NCBI RefSeq assembly: GCF_027887165.1 | Contig: NC_077230.1 | Coordinates: forward strand, 341,512,013 to 341,576,012 | Reading direction: 5' to 3' | Source: Monodelphis domestica | Lineage: Eukaryota; Chordata; Mammalia; Didelphimorphia; Didelphidae | DNA length: 64,000 nt | Part shown: one piece after another, positions 32,220-42,095 of the stretch | Numbering within the stretch: the first letter of the stretch is position 1 | Layout: each line of letters opens with the position of its first letter | Position numbers and translations under genes: made by a program | Notes under the pieces: model-generated | The model's database searches: none | Seen by the model: the letters and a program-made list of their open reading frames with translations, nothing else | What the model was told of the DNA's origin: nothing

Positions 32220-32276
32220 AGACCTCAGTCTATGGAAGTTTAGAGCTGAAAGGAACCTCAGAGGTCATCAAGTGCC
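32220..32276 (-). mobile_element. MIR/L3-like fragment, left of hAT
   Basis: 'agctgaaaggaacctcagag' followed by 'gtcatcaagt' is interrupted and appears to resume at about 32,487. Confidence 0.5.
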
Positions 32277-32486
32277 ATGCTTCTCAAAGTGTGGTCCAAG
32301 GGCCTGGTGGTCCTGAGTCCTGAGTCAAGGGTCAGTGAGTCCTGGAGGTCAAAATTAGTTTCATAATTAGAAAAATTTAAATTTTGGATACAGTAAATGT
32401 TCATAAATGTAATCCACATAAACCAAAGCTTTTTGAGGGGGAAATCCTCAGTTTTTCAGGGTGTAAACTAAAAAGTTAGAGAACAA
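32277..32486 (+). mobile_element. hAT-like element inserted in a MIR-type repeat
   Basis: Left end 'catgcttctcaaagtgtggt', interior 'gtcaaaattagtttcataat', right end 'gttagagaacaagtg'. Host words CATCAAGT and GATCTAGT flank it with 6 of 8 matches, as in an 8-bp hAT duplication. Confidence 0.5.
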
Positions 32487-32640
32487 GTGATCTAGTCTAA
32501 TCTTTTTATCTTATAGATAGCTCAGAGAAGAAAGAGGCTTACTGAAGGCCACATGGCTGGTTTGTGACATAGCCAGGAGCAGAACTGAAGTTTCCTGATT
32601 CTTAGTAGATCCCATTTTTTCTTATAAGACATTTGCATTA
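32487..32640 (-). mobile_element. MIR-like fragment, right of hAT
   Basis: 'atctagtctaatctttttat' and 'gaaggccacatggctggttt' continue the antisense element. Confidence 0.5.
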
Positions 32641-32687
32641 GTTTGCTCTCATCTATCATTAGAAAATAGATATTTCTGTTCCTTAAA

Positions 32688-32872
32688 AATAATAAACCCT
32701 TACCTTCTTTCTTAGAATCAACACTGTATCAATTCCAAGATAGGAGAGCAGTAAGGACTAGGCAATGGAGGTTAAGTGACTTGCCCAGGGTCACCCAGCT
32801 AGGAAGTGTCTGAGGTCTTATTTGAACCCAGGACCTCCCATCTCTAGACTTGGCTCTCAATCTACCTCCCCC
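32688..32872 (-). mobile_element. RTE-tailed SINE
   Basis: Antisense: 'aaacccttaccttctttctt', 'gaggttaagtgacttgccca', 'atttgaacccaggacctccc'. The head is truncated before the final gctgcc. Confidence 0.85.
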
Positions 32873-33449
32873 TTTGTTCCCTTTTAAAGGAATCTCAGAA
32901 TCTGATGCAGATGGAGGAGAGAAGTATCTCAAAGACCTTCCAGAGCCAGCTCCAACTGACTGCTTTGCTCATAGCATCTGCTGTTGCTAGGTCAGTACAA
33001 AGTTTTCTCAACTGGGCATCTTTCCACTTAGAGGAGTTCCCTAAAAACAGCTAAGGGAGTGTCACAGTTGTGGATGAGATCAACCCTTTCCTGGCTCTTC
33101 TCTCCTCCCTGAGCAGAGAAGAGCAGGAGGAGAAAGATGCCTCTGGGGAAAACCCTGCCATCATTGAGGATTCACTGGGATAATAACAACAGTGGCCTAC
33201 ACATAGGATGCCTTCTGGAGTTTACAAAATGGTTTACAAAAGGATTTACAGAAGACAAAGCCTTTTCTGGTTTCATAGGACTCATGGGCTCTAAAGCTAA
33301 AAAGAAATGTTAGAAATCATTATTCCTACCCCAGGCTATCTGAGAATCAGTGGAAAGAAACAGGCTACTTACTCTAGAGAAAGGAAGATCTGGCTGGGGA
33401 TTTGGGGTCATGGGGTGAGGACACAATATTACTGACTTCAAGAACTTGC
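32873..33449. other. Unassigned
   Basis: No recognisable feature. Confidence 0.3.
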
Positions 33450-33640
33450 AAGTCTGTCTTATGGAATAAGAATTAGACTTGTTCTACTTGACTCTGAGGG
33501 TCAAATTAGAAGTAATATGTGGAAATTACAGAGAGGTAGATTTTGGCTTTTTCTCAAAGAAAAAAAAACTCAACAACTTCCTAATAATTAGAGCTATTCC
33601 AAAATGGCATGAGTTGCACCCAGAGGCAGTGGAGCTCTCC
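33450..33640 (+). mobile_element. CR1/L3 3' fragment
   Basis: 'aacaacttcctaataattag' and 'agctattccaaaatggcatg' match the sense 3' part of CR1/L3. Confidence 0.55.
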
Positions 33641-33644
33641 ATGT

Positions 33645-33990
33645 ATGATCAATCTATAAGCATTTATTAAGCACCTACTATGTGCTAAGCACTGACGATG
33701 CAAAAAAAATATGCAAAAGAACAGTACCTACCCTCGAGGAGCTTACAGTCTAATGAGCAAACAAAAATATACAAAGCAAGTCATATAGAGGATAAATAGG
33801 AGATAATTAACAGAAGGAAGGCACTGGAACTAAGAGAAGTTAGAGAAGGTGTCCTGTACAAGATATGATTTTATTTGAAACTTCAAAGAAGCCAGGAAGG
33901 TCAGTAGTCTGAGCAGAAGAGGAAGAACATTCTAGGCATTGGGGACTGTCAGAGTAGATGCCCAGAGCCAAGAGATAGACTGTTCCATGA
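33645..33990 (-). mobile_element. L2 LINE
   Basis: 'aagcatttattaagcaccta', 'ctatgtgctaagcactgacg', 'cctcgaggagcttacagtct' and 'acattctaggcattgggga' appear in the antisense L2 order. Confidence 0.75.
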
Positions 33991-34435
33991 ATGAACAAAT
34001 GAATGATAAAGCATGTTTCAAGTGGTCTCTATGTACTGAGGAAAGAAATATGAGCAATCAAGATAGTCCTTGCCTTCAAGAAGCTTCTATTCTCCATTCT
34101 AATGGAGGAAGAAGATAATATATAAAAAAGGAGCTAGAGAAGGGGGAAGGAAGGTACACATAGTTCAGAAATGATGAGGAAGCAATCTGGGGGCCTGATT
34201 CTCAGTGAGCTCATGGATCAGAGATCAGTATCCCAGGAGCTGAGGTTCTGGTGGGAGGGTAATGAGGAGAATGAAGAGGATGATGGTAATTCCTAATATT
34301 TTGGAGACATTATACAAGGTACTGAGGATACAAAGATAAAAATGAAATGTTCTCTCCCTTCAAGGAAGTGGCATTTTAGAAGGAAATTGCTCCTGAACTG
34401 AGCCTTGAAGGGGAGATAGTTTATCTCATTTAAGC
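33991..34435 (-). mobile_element. L2 LINE, further fragments
   Basis: A second copy of the antisense 3' motif at 34,000-34,110 ('ccttgccttcaagaagcttc') and a third at 34,290-34,430 ('ggtactgaggatacaaagat', 'ctgaactgagccttgaag'). Confidence 0.55.
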
Positions 34436-34449
34436 TTTGAAACATCTTT

Positions 34450-34735
34450 TCTCACATTTGCTATTAATTATTTTTTCCAGTTACATGTAGAAATAATTTT
34501 TGATAATTATTTTATGACATTTTAAGATTCAGATTTTCTCCCTTCCTTCCTCTCAGAGACAGTGAATAAGCTGATATATGTTATACCAATGCTTTCATGC
34601 AATACATATTTGCATATTGCTTATGTCGTGACAGAAGACATATCACACAAGATCACATGCTTTGAATTGCACTCAGACTCCAACAGTTCCTTCTTTGACT
34701 GTGGATAGTATTTTTCACCTCCTTTTATATATGAG
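34450..34735 (-). mobile_element. L1 3'UTR, older subfamily
   Basis: 'tttccagttacatgtagaaa', 'tccttcctctcagagacagt' and 'tgactgtggatagtattttt' match the older antisense L1 3'UTR seen at 53.4 and 55.3 kb. Confidence 0.6.
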
Positions 34736-34808
34736 TCTCAGATTTTCAAGCAAGGCTACACCTCCCTCTCAGGGATCGAGGGGTACCTCTGAGGAATTGG
34801 GAGTCATC

Positions 34809-34826
34809 TTCTAATGCTATTTTCTT
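34809..34826 (+). repeat. Left TSD of young L1
   Basis: TTCTAATGCTATTTTCTT, identical over 18 bp to 36,468-36,485. Confidence 0.95.
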
Positions 34827-36467
34827 TTTTTTTTACTTCTTCTTTTTTTTAAATATATTTTATTTGATCATTTCCAAGCATTATTCGTTAAAGATCATTT
34901 TCTTTTCCTCCCCCCCACCCCCCATAGCCGACGCGTAAGTCCACTGGGCATTAGATGTTTTCTTGATTTGAACCCATTGCTTTGTTGATAGTATTTGCAC
35001 TAGAGTGTTCATTTAGAGTCTGTCCTCTGTCATGTCCCCTCAACCTCTGTATTCAGGCAGTTGCTTTTCCTCGGTGTTTCCACTCCCATAGTTTATCCTT
35101 TGCTTATGAATGGTGTTTTTTTCTCCTGGATCCCTGCAAGTTGTTCAGGGACATTACACCGCCACTAATGGAGAAGTCCATTACGTTCGATTATACCACA
35201 GTGTATTAGTCTCTGTGTACAATGTTCTCCTGGTTCTGCTCCTCTCGCTCTGCATCACTTCCTGGAGGTTGTTCCAGTCTCCATGGAACTTCTCCACTTT
35301 ATTATTCCTTTTAGCACAATAGTACTCCATCACCAACATATACCACAGTTTGTTCAGCCATTCCCCAATTGATGGGCATCCCCTCGTTTTCCAGTTTTGG
35401 GCCACCACAAAGAGCGCAGCTATGAATATTTTTGTACAAGTCTTTTTGTCCATTATCTCTTTGGGGTACAGACCCAGCAGTGCTATGGCTGGGTCAAAGG
35501 GTAGATATTCTTTTGTCGCCCTTTGGGCATAGTTCCAAATTGCCCTCCAGAATGGTTGGATCAATTCACAACTCCACCAGCAATGAATTAATGTCCCTAC
35601 TTTGCCACATCCCCTCCAGCATTCATTACTTTCCTTTGCTGTTATGTTAGCCAATCTGCTAGGTGTGAGGTGATACCTCAGAGTTGTTTTGATTTGCATC
35701 TCTCTGATTATAAGAGATGTAGAGCACTTCTTCATGTACTTGTTAATAGTTTTGATTTCTTTATCTGAGAACTGCCTATCCATGTCCCTTGCCCATTTAT
35801 CAATTGGAGAATGGCTTGATTTTTTGTACAATTGATTTAGCTCATTATAAATATGAGTAATTAAACCTTTGTCAGAGGTTTCTATGAAGATTTTTTCCCA
35901 ATTTGTTGTTTCCCTTCTGATTTTAGTTATATTGGTTTTGTTTGTACAAAAGCTTTTTAGTTTGATGTAGTCAAAATTATTTATTTTACATTTTGTGATT
36001 CTTTCTATATCTTGCTTGGTTTTAAAGCCTTTCCCCTCCCAAAGGTCTGACATGTATACTATTCTGTGTTTACCCAATTTACTTATGGTTTCCTTCTTTA
36101 TGTTTAAGTCACTCACCCATTTTGAATTTATCTTGGTGTAGGGTGTGAGGTGTTGATCTATTCCTAGTCTCTCCCACACTGTCTTCCAATTTTCCCAGCA
36201 GTTTTTATCGAATAGTGGATTTTTGTCCCAAAAGCTGGGATCTTTGGGTTTATCGTATACTGTCTTGCTGAGGTCGCTTTCCCCCAGTCTATTCCACTGA
36301 TCTTCCTTTCTGTTTCTTAGCCAGTACCAAATTGTTTTGATGACTGCTGCTTTGTAATATAGTTTTAGGTCAGGGACTGCAAGGCCCCCATCGTATGTGT
36401 TTTTTTTTTTCATTATTTCCCTGGATATCCTTGATCTTTTGTTCTTCCAAATGAACTTTGTTATGGT
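34827..36467 (-). mobile_element. Young 5'-truncated L1 (1.64 kb)
   Basis: Antisense insertion with a T-rich tail complement at 34,827-34,850, a 3'UTR with a C-rich block at 34,911-34,923, and the last third of ORF2. A perfect 18-bp TSD gives exact ends. On the element's sense strand the insertion point reads TC/AAGAAA, a near match to the L1 endonuclease target TT/AAAA. Perfect TSD and an open ORF end make it the youngest insertion visible here. Confidence 0.95.
35181..36413 (-). pseudogene. L1 ORF2 C-terminal fragment, open (410 codons)
   Basis: Uninterrupted to its natural stop, covering the region C-terminal to the reverse transcriptase. Visible blocks: 'AAVIKTIWYWLRNRKEDQWN' near residue 28, and the Cys-rich motif C-x3-C-x7-H-x4-C in 'CWRGCGKVGTLIHCWWSC' near residue 265-285, then 'FDPAIALLGLYPKEI' and 'SIGEWLNKLWYMLVMEYY'. 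It lacks endonuclease and reverse transcriptase and any promoter of its own. The methionine at 36,413 is internal to ORF2, not a real start. Expression as protein is unlikely. Confidence 0.9.
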
Positions 36468-36485
36468 TTCTAATGCTATTTTCTT
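36468..36485 (+). repeat. Right TSD of young L1
   Basis: Exact copy of 34,809-34,826. Confidence 0.95.
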
Positions 36486-37779
36486 GAGCCCCCATGAAGG
36501 TGCTCCCCATCACTACCCAAGATAATCAGTTCAGAACCAATTAATCTTAAGTAGCTTTTAGAAAGGAGTATTTTTAAAGGTTGGAACAGTAAGAAAATTG
36601 GTACAAAATATCCCTTCACAAAAGTTTGACACACTTTCTCCCAACTACATAGAGCCCAAGAGAAAGTGTATTAAAACTTGGAGGGTACTCTGGCCAAAAG
36701 GTCATTCCTAGCTCCTGGTAGCTGGTAAGTCTTTTCTTTCAAATGTGGGTGCTCTAGAAATTCACCTTAACCTAAAGGGTGTGCTGGAGCCAGATTGAAC
36801 CAGCTCACAAAAGCCACTTGTTAAATTTTGAGTATGAAATGTTACACCTCAGAAATCAGCAAACATTACAGAGCAGGGCTTGGATTAGTATTTTGTTAAT
36901 TGTCTAGACTTCAGAACGTGTTGGAGAAAATGTTAACAATAGGGATTGATTTTTATTTTTTTCCTCAGAGAGTTGTTTGTTAGCATTTACCAGTATAGCA
37001 TTGAATTTAGGTATGATGTGGCTTATTTGCTGGCTTCCTTGTGGAACTATGAATTTATATCGAGTCTGTCCTTGGCTCCCAGTACCGTCTGAAAGATGAT
37101 TCAGGGCTGCCACTAGGCTATTGATGAGAGGATGGGAAGTCCAGGATCCTCTGGACACTGAAGCTTGTACCGTCTTCCTTCATTTAGAGTGGGTAGAGTG
37201 GAAGACCTAAGCCAAGGGAAGAGAGCTAGGCTAATATGGAAGCCAAAGCCTCTGCTTTCCCATACCCACCTCTAGGGGGTCCCTCCTCAAAGGCTTTCTG
37301 GAGCACTCTCTCCTGCCTTGTCACTTACTGCAACTCTCCTATTCCAGTTTGATGATGTTTTTTGCAGGACCCAAACAGTATGATGGAACTCCTCAGTTAA
37401 TTGGAACAGACTTCCTGTCTGGAATCATTTCATTTCATCTAATGCCTTTCAGAGACTATTCACACTTAGCTGTGATTGAGATTGATTGATTGAGCATCTC
37501 ATCCCTTATTTTAAGTGGGATGAGTTTGCTTGATTGATTGACTCAGTCATCGCATTCTAAGATGGAGAAGTGTGGAGGAGTAAATTTCCATCATTTGGAA
37601 CAGCCTTAACAAAGACAGAGAGAGAGGAGAAGCAATGCTCAGCTTGGACAACAGTTAGCAAACAGTTGCTAACTCCACTGGTACTTAGTTAGTGTGAAGG
37701 GAAAATATGACCAAAATCCATCAGGTTTAGCTGGATTCAGATAAAAGAGAGCTTTGAGTGCCCGATATTTGTACTTTAT
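36486..37779. other. Unassigned (1.3 kb)
   Basis: No family recognised. CTCATCCC...GGGATGAG at 37,498-37,524 is an 8-bp inverted repeat with an 11-nt loop, flanked on both sides by GATT repeats. Open frames lack domains. Confidence 0.3.
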
Positions 37780-37975
37780 CCTAGAGTCACTTCCTGGGCA
37801 CATTATTTAACCTGTTTGCTTCAGTGTCCTTGACTAGGACACTTTCAAAGAATAACATTTATCTCCAGGGATTATCATGAGGATCAACTGAGATAATATT
37901 TGTAAAATGCTTAGCATGATGCAAGGCACATAATATGTGCTTACAAAATGCTTATTTCCTTCCTTCCCTTTTCCT
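37780..37975 (+). mobile_element. MIR/MON1-type SINE 3' half
   Basis: 'agtcacttcctgggcacatt', 'atgaggatcaactgagataa' and 'aatgcttagcatgatgcaag' run into a TTCCTTCC end. Confidence 0.65.
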
Positions 37976-38680
37976 TCCATCTCTCTCACAAACACACAAA
38001 CACACACATGATAATTACCGAATCCATGTGAACTGATGAATTCACCAAAACAGTAAATAAATGCTTGCTTGCTGAATGAGAAGAGAGTGTTGAGAGAAGA
38101 GGTCCCCAGGACAGAACCTTGGGGAATGCCCATGCTTAGGAAGCAAAAGATGGAGTCAACTGAGTAAAGGAAGCCATGAATGAGCAGCCAGTGAGGTAAG
38201 AGATGTCATAGAAACCAAGGAAGAAGAGTAGCCAGGAACAGGGGATAGTTAAGTTTCAACCACTGCTGTGATGTCAAAAGAAATTCAAATGGGGAAATGT
38301 CCATTGGATTTAGCAGTTCAGAGTCTTCATTACATTGAAGAGAGCAGTTTTAGTTCGGCCAGAACTAAAACTAAACTAAAAAACTAAAACTAAACTAACA
38401 GAACTAAAAAATGGGGTCAGAAATGAGTGGGAATGAAGAAGCAGAGACGGCAAAGATAGATGGGTTTTCCTCGCCTAGCAGTTTGTCTTTGAAAAGGTGA
38501 AAAAGCATGATATGACAAGGTGAAATGAAGGTTTGTTTTCATGACAGTGAGACAATTCACATATTTGTAGGTCTGGGAAAGGAAGTCGGGAGAAACTGGA
38601 GAGTGGAAAGGGAGGGAGAGAAAAGGGAGACAGAAGGAGGGAGGGACAGGAAGGAGGCAGGTGAGAGAGAATGATTGATA
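37976..38680 (-). mobile_element. L2 LINE, reverse-transcriptase region
   Basis: Antisense L2. The minus strand encodes GIPQGSVLG (PQGSVLG at 38,124-38,104), a core reverse-transcriptase motif, followed by 'GEFISSHGFGNYH' up to a short CA repeat near 37,990 where the active site should be. Upstream L2 sequence continues to ~38,680 with 'ttggggaatgcccatgctta' and 'gagagcagttttagttcgg'. An ACTAAA-type run lies at 38,362-38,409. Long dead. Confidence 0.7.
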
Positions 38681-39029
38681 GGACAAATTTCTAGAAGATG
38701 GAATGAAAAGTATGAGGACAGTGACTGGCTTTGTGTGAGTGTACGAATGGGTGGATGGATTTTAAAGTTACATATTGAAGGCTGATGCTTTGAATGTGTC
38801 AGCTTCTTCCCAGAATCTCTCTCTCCCTTCAGGTACCATTTCCTGAAGATCTATAACTTGCCTTGGTGCAGAAGACAAACAGAGGAATAGGGCAGTTTTT
38901 GACCTCATAGTTTATTTTGGAGAACTAGCAATACATACCTATTGTTCTTAAGAAGTTAAGATTATAGTTTTAACATATGTTTATTACTATTAATACTAAA
39001 TATGTAAATAATAATAAGTTTAAGTTTTC
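38681..39029. other. Unassigned
   Basis: No recognisable feature. Confidence 0.3.
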
Positions 39030-39243
39030 TAAAGCCTTGAAGTTATCAAGAACTGTTCTTACAACTACCCTGAGAGCATGTAAATATTATTATTCCCATT
39101 TTAAAGAAGAGCAAACTGAGGTTTTAGAGAGTTTACGGGACTTGCCCAATCCCACATGGTTCGTAAGCAGTTCTTATGGGATCTGAAGCCCAGGACTTCT
39201 GACTCCAAATCCAAGATTCTGTACCACACCAAGAGGCCACCTT
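39030..39243 (-). mobile_element. MIR, near full length
   Basis: 'cttacaactaccctgagagc', 'cccattttaaagaagagcaa', 'cttctgactccaaatccaag' and a head complement ending near 39,240. Confidence 0.75.
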
Positions 39244-39602
39244 AGAAATAGGTGATTTGATCATTCACTTGCCTAGTGGCAGGGGTCTGGACTCTATTAT
39301 ATCCTATGGAGATTCCTTTTCGTTGAGTTCTCTGGCAGTTCCAACGAGGATCAAATGGCTCAGTGAACCCTGGATTGTTCGCTCAGTTTTGGAAACAGTG
39401 AATTCAGAGCTCAGCCGCTGCTGAAATTTCAGGGAGCTCATTGTGAACCTCACGTATATTGTGGAGAAATTATGAGGTCCTGAGTTATAGAGCCCACAAA
39501 TGCCTAGTCACCATTCCTCTGGGGACAGCTGAGGCTTGCTCATTCTTTGTTCAGAAGAAGAGAGCCTGATAAGGGGAAGGAAGCTCACCTGTTGCATTTC
39601 TT
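39244..39602. other. Unassigned
   Basis: No repeat or exon recognised. Confidence 0.3.
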
Positions 39603-39782
39603 TAATTCCTTACTTTCTGTCTTAGTAACAACTCTAAGACAGAAGGACAAAGGCTAGGCAAACTGGGTTAAGTGACTTGCCCAGGGTCAACACAGCTAGA
39701 AAGTGTCTGAGGGCAGATTTGAACCCAGGTTCTTCCAACTCCAGGCCTACTACTTTAAGATCCACTGTGCTGCCTAGCTGGC
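39603..39782 (-). mobile_element. RTE-tailed SINE
   Basis: Antisense: 'tactttctgtcttagtaaca', 'gggttaagtgacttgcccag', 'atttgaacccaggttcttcc', head complement 'gtgctgcctagctggc'. Confidence 0.85.
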
Positions 39783-39949
39783 TCTGATGTATTTTTTCTA
39801 AACATGTTTGTTTTAAACTTGCTGGGATTCTCTGAAAAATTGCCAGGGTGAGCTGGAATTTTTTCAGGGTTCTGGAGAATTCAGTGAAATAAATCTGGCG
39901 TGTAGGGCTCTAGGCTAAGTGTTAGAGGGGATACAAAGTATAAGTCATA
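39783..39949. other. Unassigned
   Basis: Nothing recognised. Confidence 0.3.
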
Positions 39950-40140
39950 GATCTAGAGCTGGTAGAGACCATAGAGATTATTTGTTCCAAATCTCTCATT
40001 TTACAATTAAGAAAACTGAGGACCAGAGAGGTTATGGGATTGGTCCACGGCTTCATAGTTAATAAGTGGCAGAGTCAAGATTCAAACCTGGGTCCTTTGA
40101 CTCTGAATGAAGCATCTTTTCCACTGCACCCATCATCTCT
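39950..40140 (-). mobile_element. MIR
   Basis: 'ctctcattttacaattaaga', 'gaccagagaggttatgggat' and 'attcaaacctgggtcctttg'. Confidence 0.7.
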
Positions 40141-40413
40141 AGATCAAGTAGTCTCTGGCCTCCTGGAAGCTTACGCTCTAATAGGGGATATCACATACAT
40201 ATTAGTATAATATGCTAAACTACATGATAGGTGTATTCGACCGATAAGTGCTATACGAGGTCCAAAGGGAGAAAATGTTATTACTTACTGGGGCTGGGGT
40301 TAGGCTGGAGAAGAAGCCGGGCTGGTCTCACCAGGTATTAGTGATGGGCAGGAAGTGTGTGTTTCCATGGCACCCCTCACTACCTGGAAGGAGAGAGATG
40401 GTAACGACATCCC
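40141..40413. other. Unassigned, L2 scrap at 40,155-40,200
   Basis: 'tcctggaagcttacgctcta' resembles antisense L2; the rest is not recognised. Confidence 0.3.
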
Positions 40414-40592
40414 AGGGGCAGCTAGATGGCTCAGTGGATAGAGAGCCAGGCCTAGAGACAGCAGGTCCTGGGTTCAAATAGGACCTCAGACACTTTCTAG
40501 CTATTAAATGACCGGGAAAATCACTTAACTCCGATTGCCTGGCTCCTGCCTCTCTTCTGTCTTAGAACGGATAAGGCAAAGATTTAAAACAA
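40414..40592 (+). mobile_element. RTE-tailed SINE
   Basis: Sense with well-kept head: 'ggggcagctagatggctcag', 'tggatagagagccaggccta', box-B-like GGTTCAAATA, tail 'ttctgtcttagaacggata'. Confidence 0.85.
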
Positions 40593-40617
40593 AAACAAAA
40601 TATGGCAAGAATAGGGA

Positions 40618-40761
40618 AGGCAGCTTGGTCTAGTGGAAAGAGTGGAAGCCAAGAGACCTGGGTTCTAATTAATAACCAGTTCTGTGACTTTGGGCAAGTC
40701 ACTTGTCTCTGGGTCTCATTTTCATCCTCCAGAAAATGAGAAGGCTAATTTAGATCAAGGT
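40618..40761 (+). mobile_element. MIR
   Basis: 'cagcttggtctagtggaaag', 'acctgggttctaattaataa' and 'gggcaagtcacttgtctctg' are head and core in sense. Confidence 0.75.
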
Positions 40762-41145
40762 TTCATAAACAGGAATCTGTGAGCTTGCGTTATTTTTTTA
40801 AAAAATATATTTTGGTAAGGACAGGTAGGTGGCACAGTGGATAGAGTGCCAGGCCTGGAGTCAGTAAGACTTGGGTTCAAATCTGGACTCATTCACTTCC
40901 TAGTTGTGTAACCTGGCCAAGTCACTTTGCCTAGCCCTTGCCCTTCTGTATTAGAGTTGTTATTAAGACAGTAAGAGTTTCAGGGAGAAATACATGTATA
41001 TATATATAAATATATTTATATATATATATGTGTACAAAACTGTATTTTAATATAATCGGTTTTCTTTGTAATCTTCTTTATTTTCTTTTATGCATATAGA
41101 AACATGAAGGAATCTATAGGCTTCACCAAAGGCCAGAGGAGGTCC
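40762..41145 (+). mobile_element. hAT-like relic, split by SINE
   Basis: Left part 'ggtttcataaacaggaatct' and 'gagcttgcgttattttttt'; right part 'ataatcggttttctttgtaa' and 'aggcttcaccaaaggccaga'. The interior homology to the 41.9-kb copy continues across the SINE at 40,818. Confidence 0.5.
40818..40985 (+). mobile_element. tRNA-head SINE inside hAT relic
   Basis: 'ggtaggtggcacagtggata', 'cttgggttcaaatctggact', 'gtgtaacctggccaagtcac', RTE-type tail 'gtattagagttgttatta'. A TA-rich run follows. Confidence 0.8.
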
Positions 41146-41644
41146 ATAAAACAGAAGTTATAAAGGCCACTTAGAACACTTAAAGCTCTGAGATTCTATG
41201 TCTAGATGTTTGTAGATTGTTCCCAGTCTTTAATGTTCCAGGGTGCCACTGACTATTAATTCCTCAACAAGCATTTATTACTCTTTATTACTGTGGTTGG
41301 CTCTGTGGTTATGAAGACATAAATGAAATGCATCAAAATATATATTAAAAATATATACTAATATATACTTCCAGTTCTGGCCTTCTAGAGTTGGAGGACT
41401 TTCTAAAGAGTGGACAGAATTTAAGGGTGTCGATCGGAGAAGCTAGAAGACATCCTTTGTTAAGCTTTAATCTGGGCAGTCCTCATAGAGGATGTACTGT
41501 TTGCCTTCTTGATCTTTGAACTGTTGGAATAAAACTGAGGTCTTCTCTCAGGAAGTGAGAGGGTTCCTCCACTCTCTGATGGCGTATTTGCTTATAGCAA
41601 GCAGCTACTAAGGGGAAGATCCCGATCCAACTCTATTCAGAATC
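41146..41644. other. Unassigned, L2 scrap near 41,265
   Basis: 'tcaacaagcatttattactc' suggests antisense L2 over ~70 bp; TA-rich at 41,335-41,370. Confidence 0.3.
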
Positions 41645-41745
41645 ATAGAATCATACTGATTGCAGTCATCGCTTCACTTCATAGATGGGGGAACCCGGCT
41701 CCGATATGGGAAAGGTAATTTGCTTGAAAGGAGTCGACTCTTTCT
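41645..41745 (-). mobile_element. MIR fragment
   Basis: 'cacttcatagatgggggaac' and 'aaaggtaatttgcttgaaag'. Confidence 0.45.
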
Positions 41746-41897
41746 GGGGCACTGGATTTATTCCAGTTCCTGGCTGATCTCTGATCAACGACTAAGCCCC
41801 AGTATGTTGACTGAGTTCTGATGTTGGATCCAACCTGTCTTGGTCCAAGAACCAGATAGTGATCTGTCTTTGACCCAAACTGCACCTTAATCCTACA

Positions 41898-42095
41898 CAA
41901 AGGATTCTTAACTCAAGGTACATGAAATTTTGTTTCAAAAAAGTTTTTTTGTTAATTATATTCCAGTCTAGTTGGTTTCCTTCATGATCTTCTGTAGCTT
42001 ATTTTATGCATTTAAAAATCTTACTCTGAGAAGGGATTCAGAGGTTTTACTTGACTGATGGAGTCCATGTTGCAAAAAAAGGTTAAGAACTCCTG
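41898..42095 (+). mobile_element. hAT-like non-autonomous transposon, both ends
   Basis: Ends CAAAGGATTCTTAACT (41,898-41,913) and AGGTTAAGAACTCCTG (42,080-42,095) form imperfect inverted repeats. The interior matches the 19.7-kb copy ('gcatttaaaaatcttactct', 'gagaagggattcagagg'). Confidence 0.55.

Noticed and set aside
40414-40490. tRNA gene (A-box and B-box-like words in SINE heads)
   Set aside because: The GGTTCAAATC-type box B is present, but no full cloverleaf can be drawn, and the same head recurs in about 15 SINE copies.
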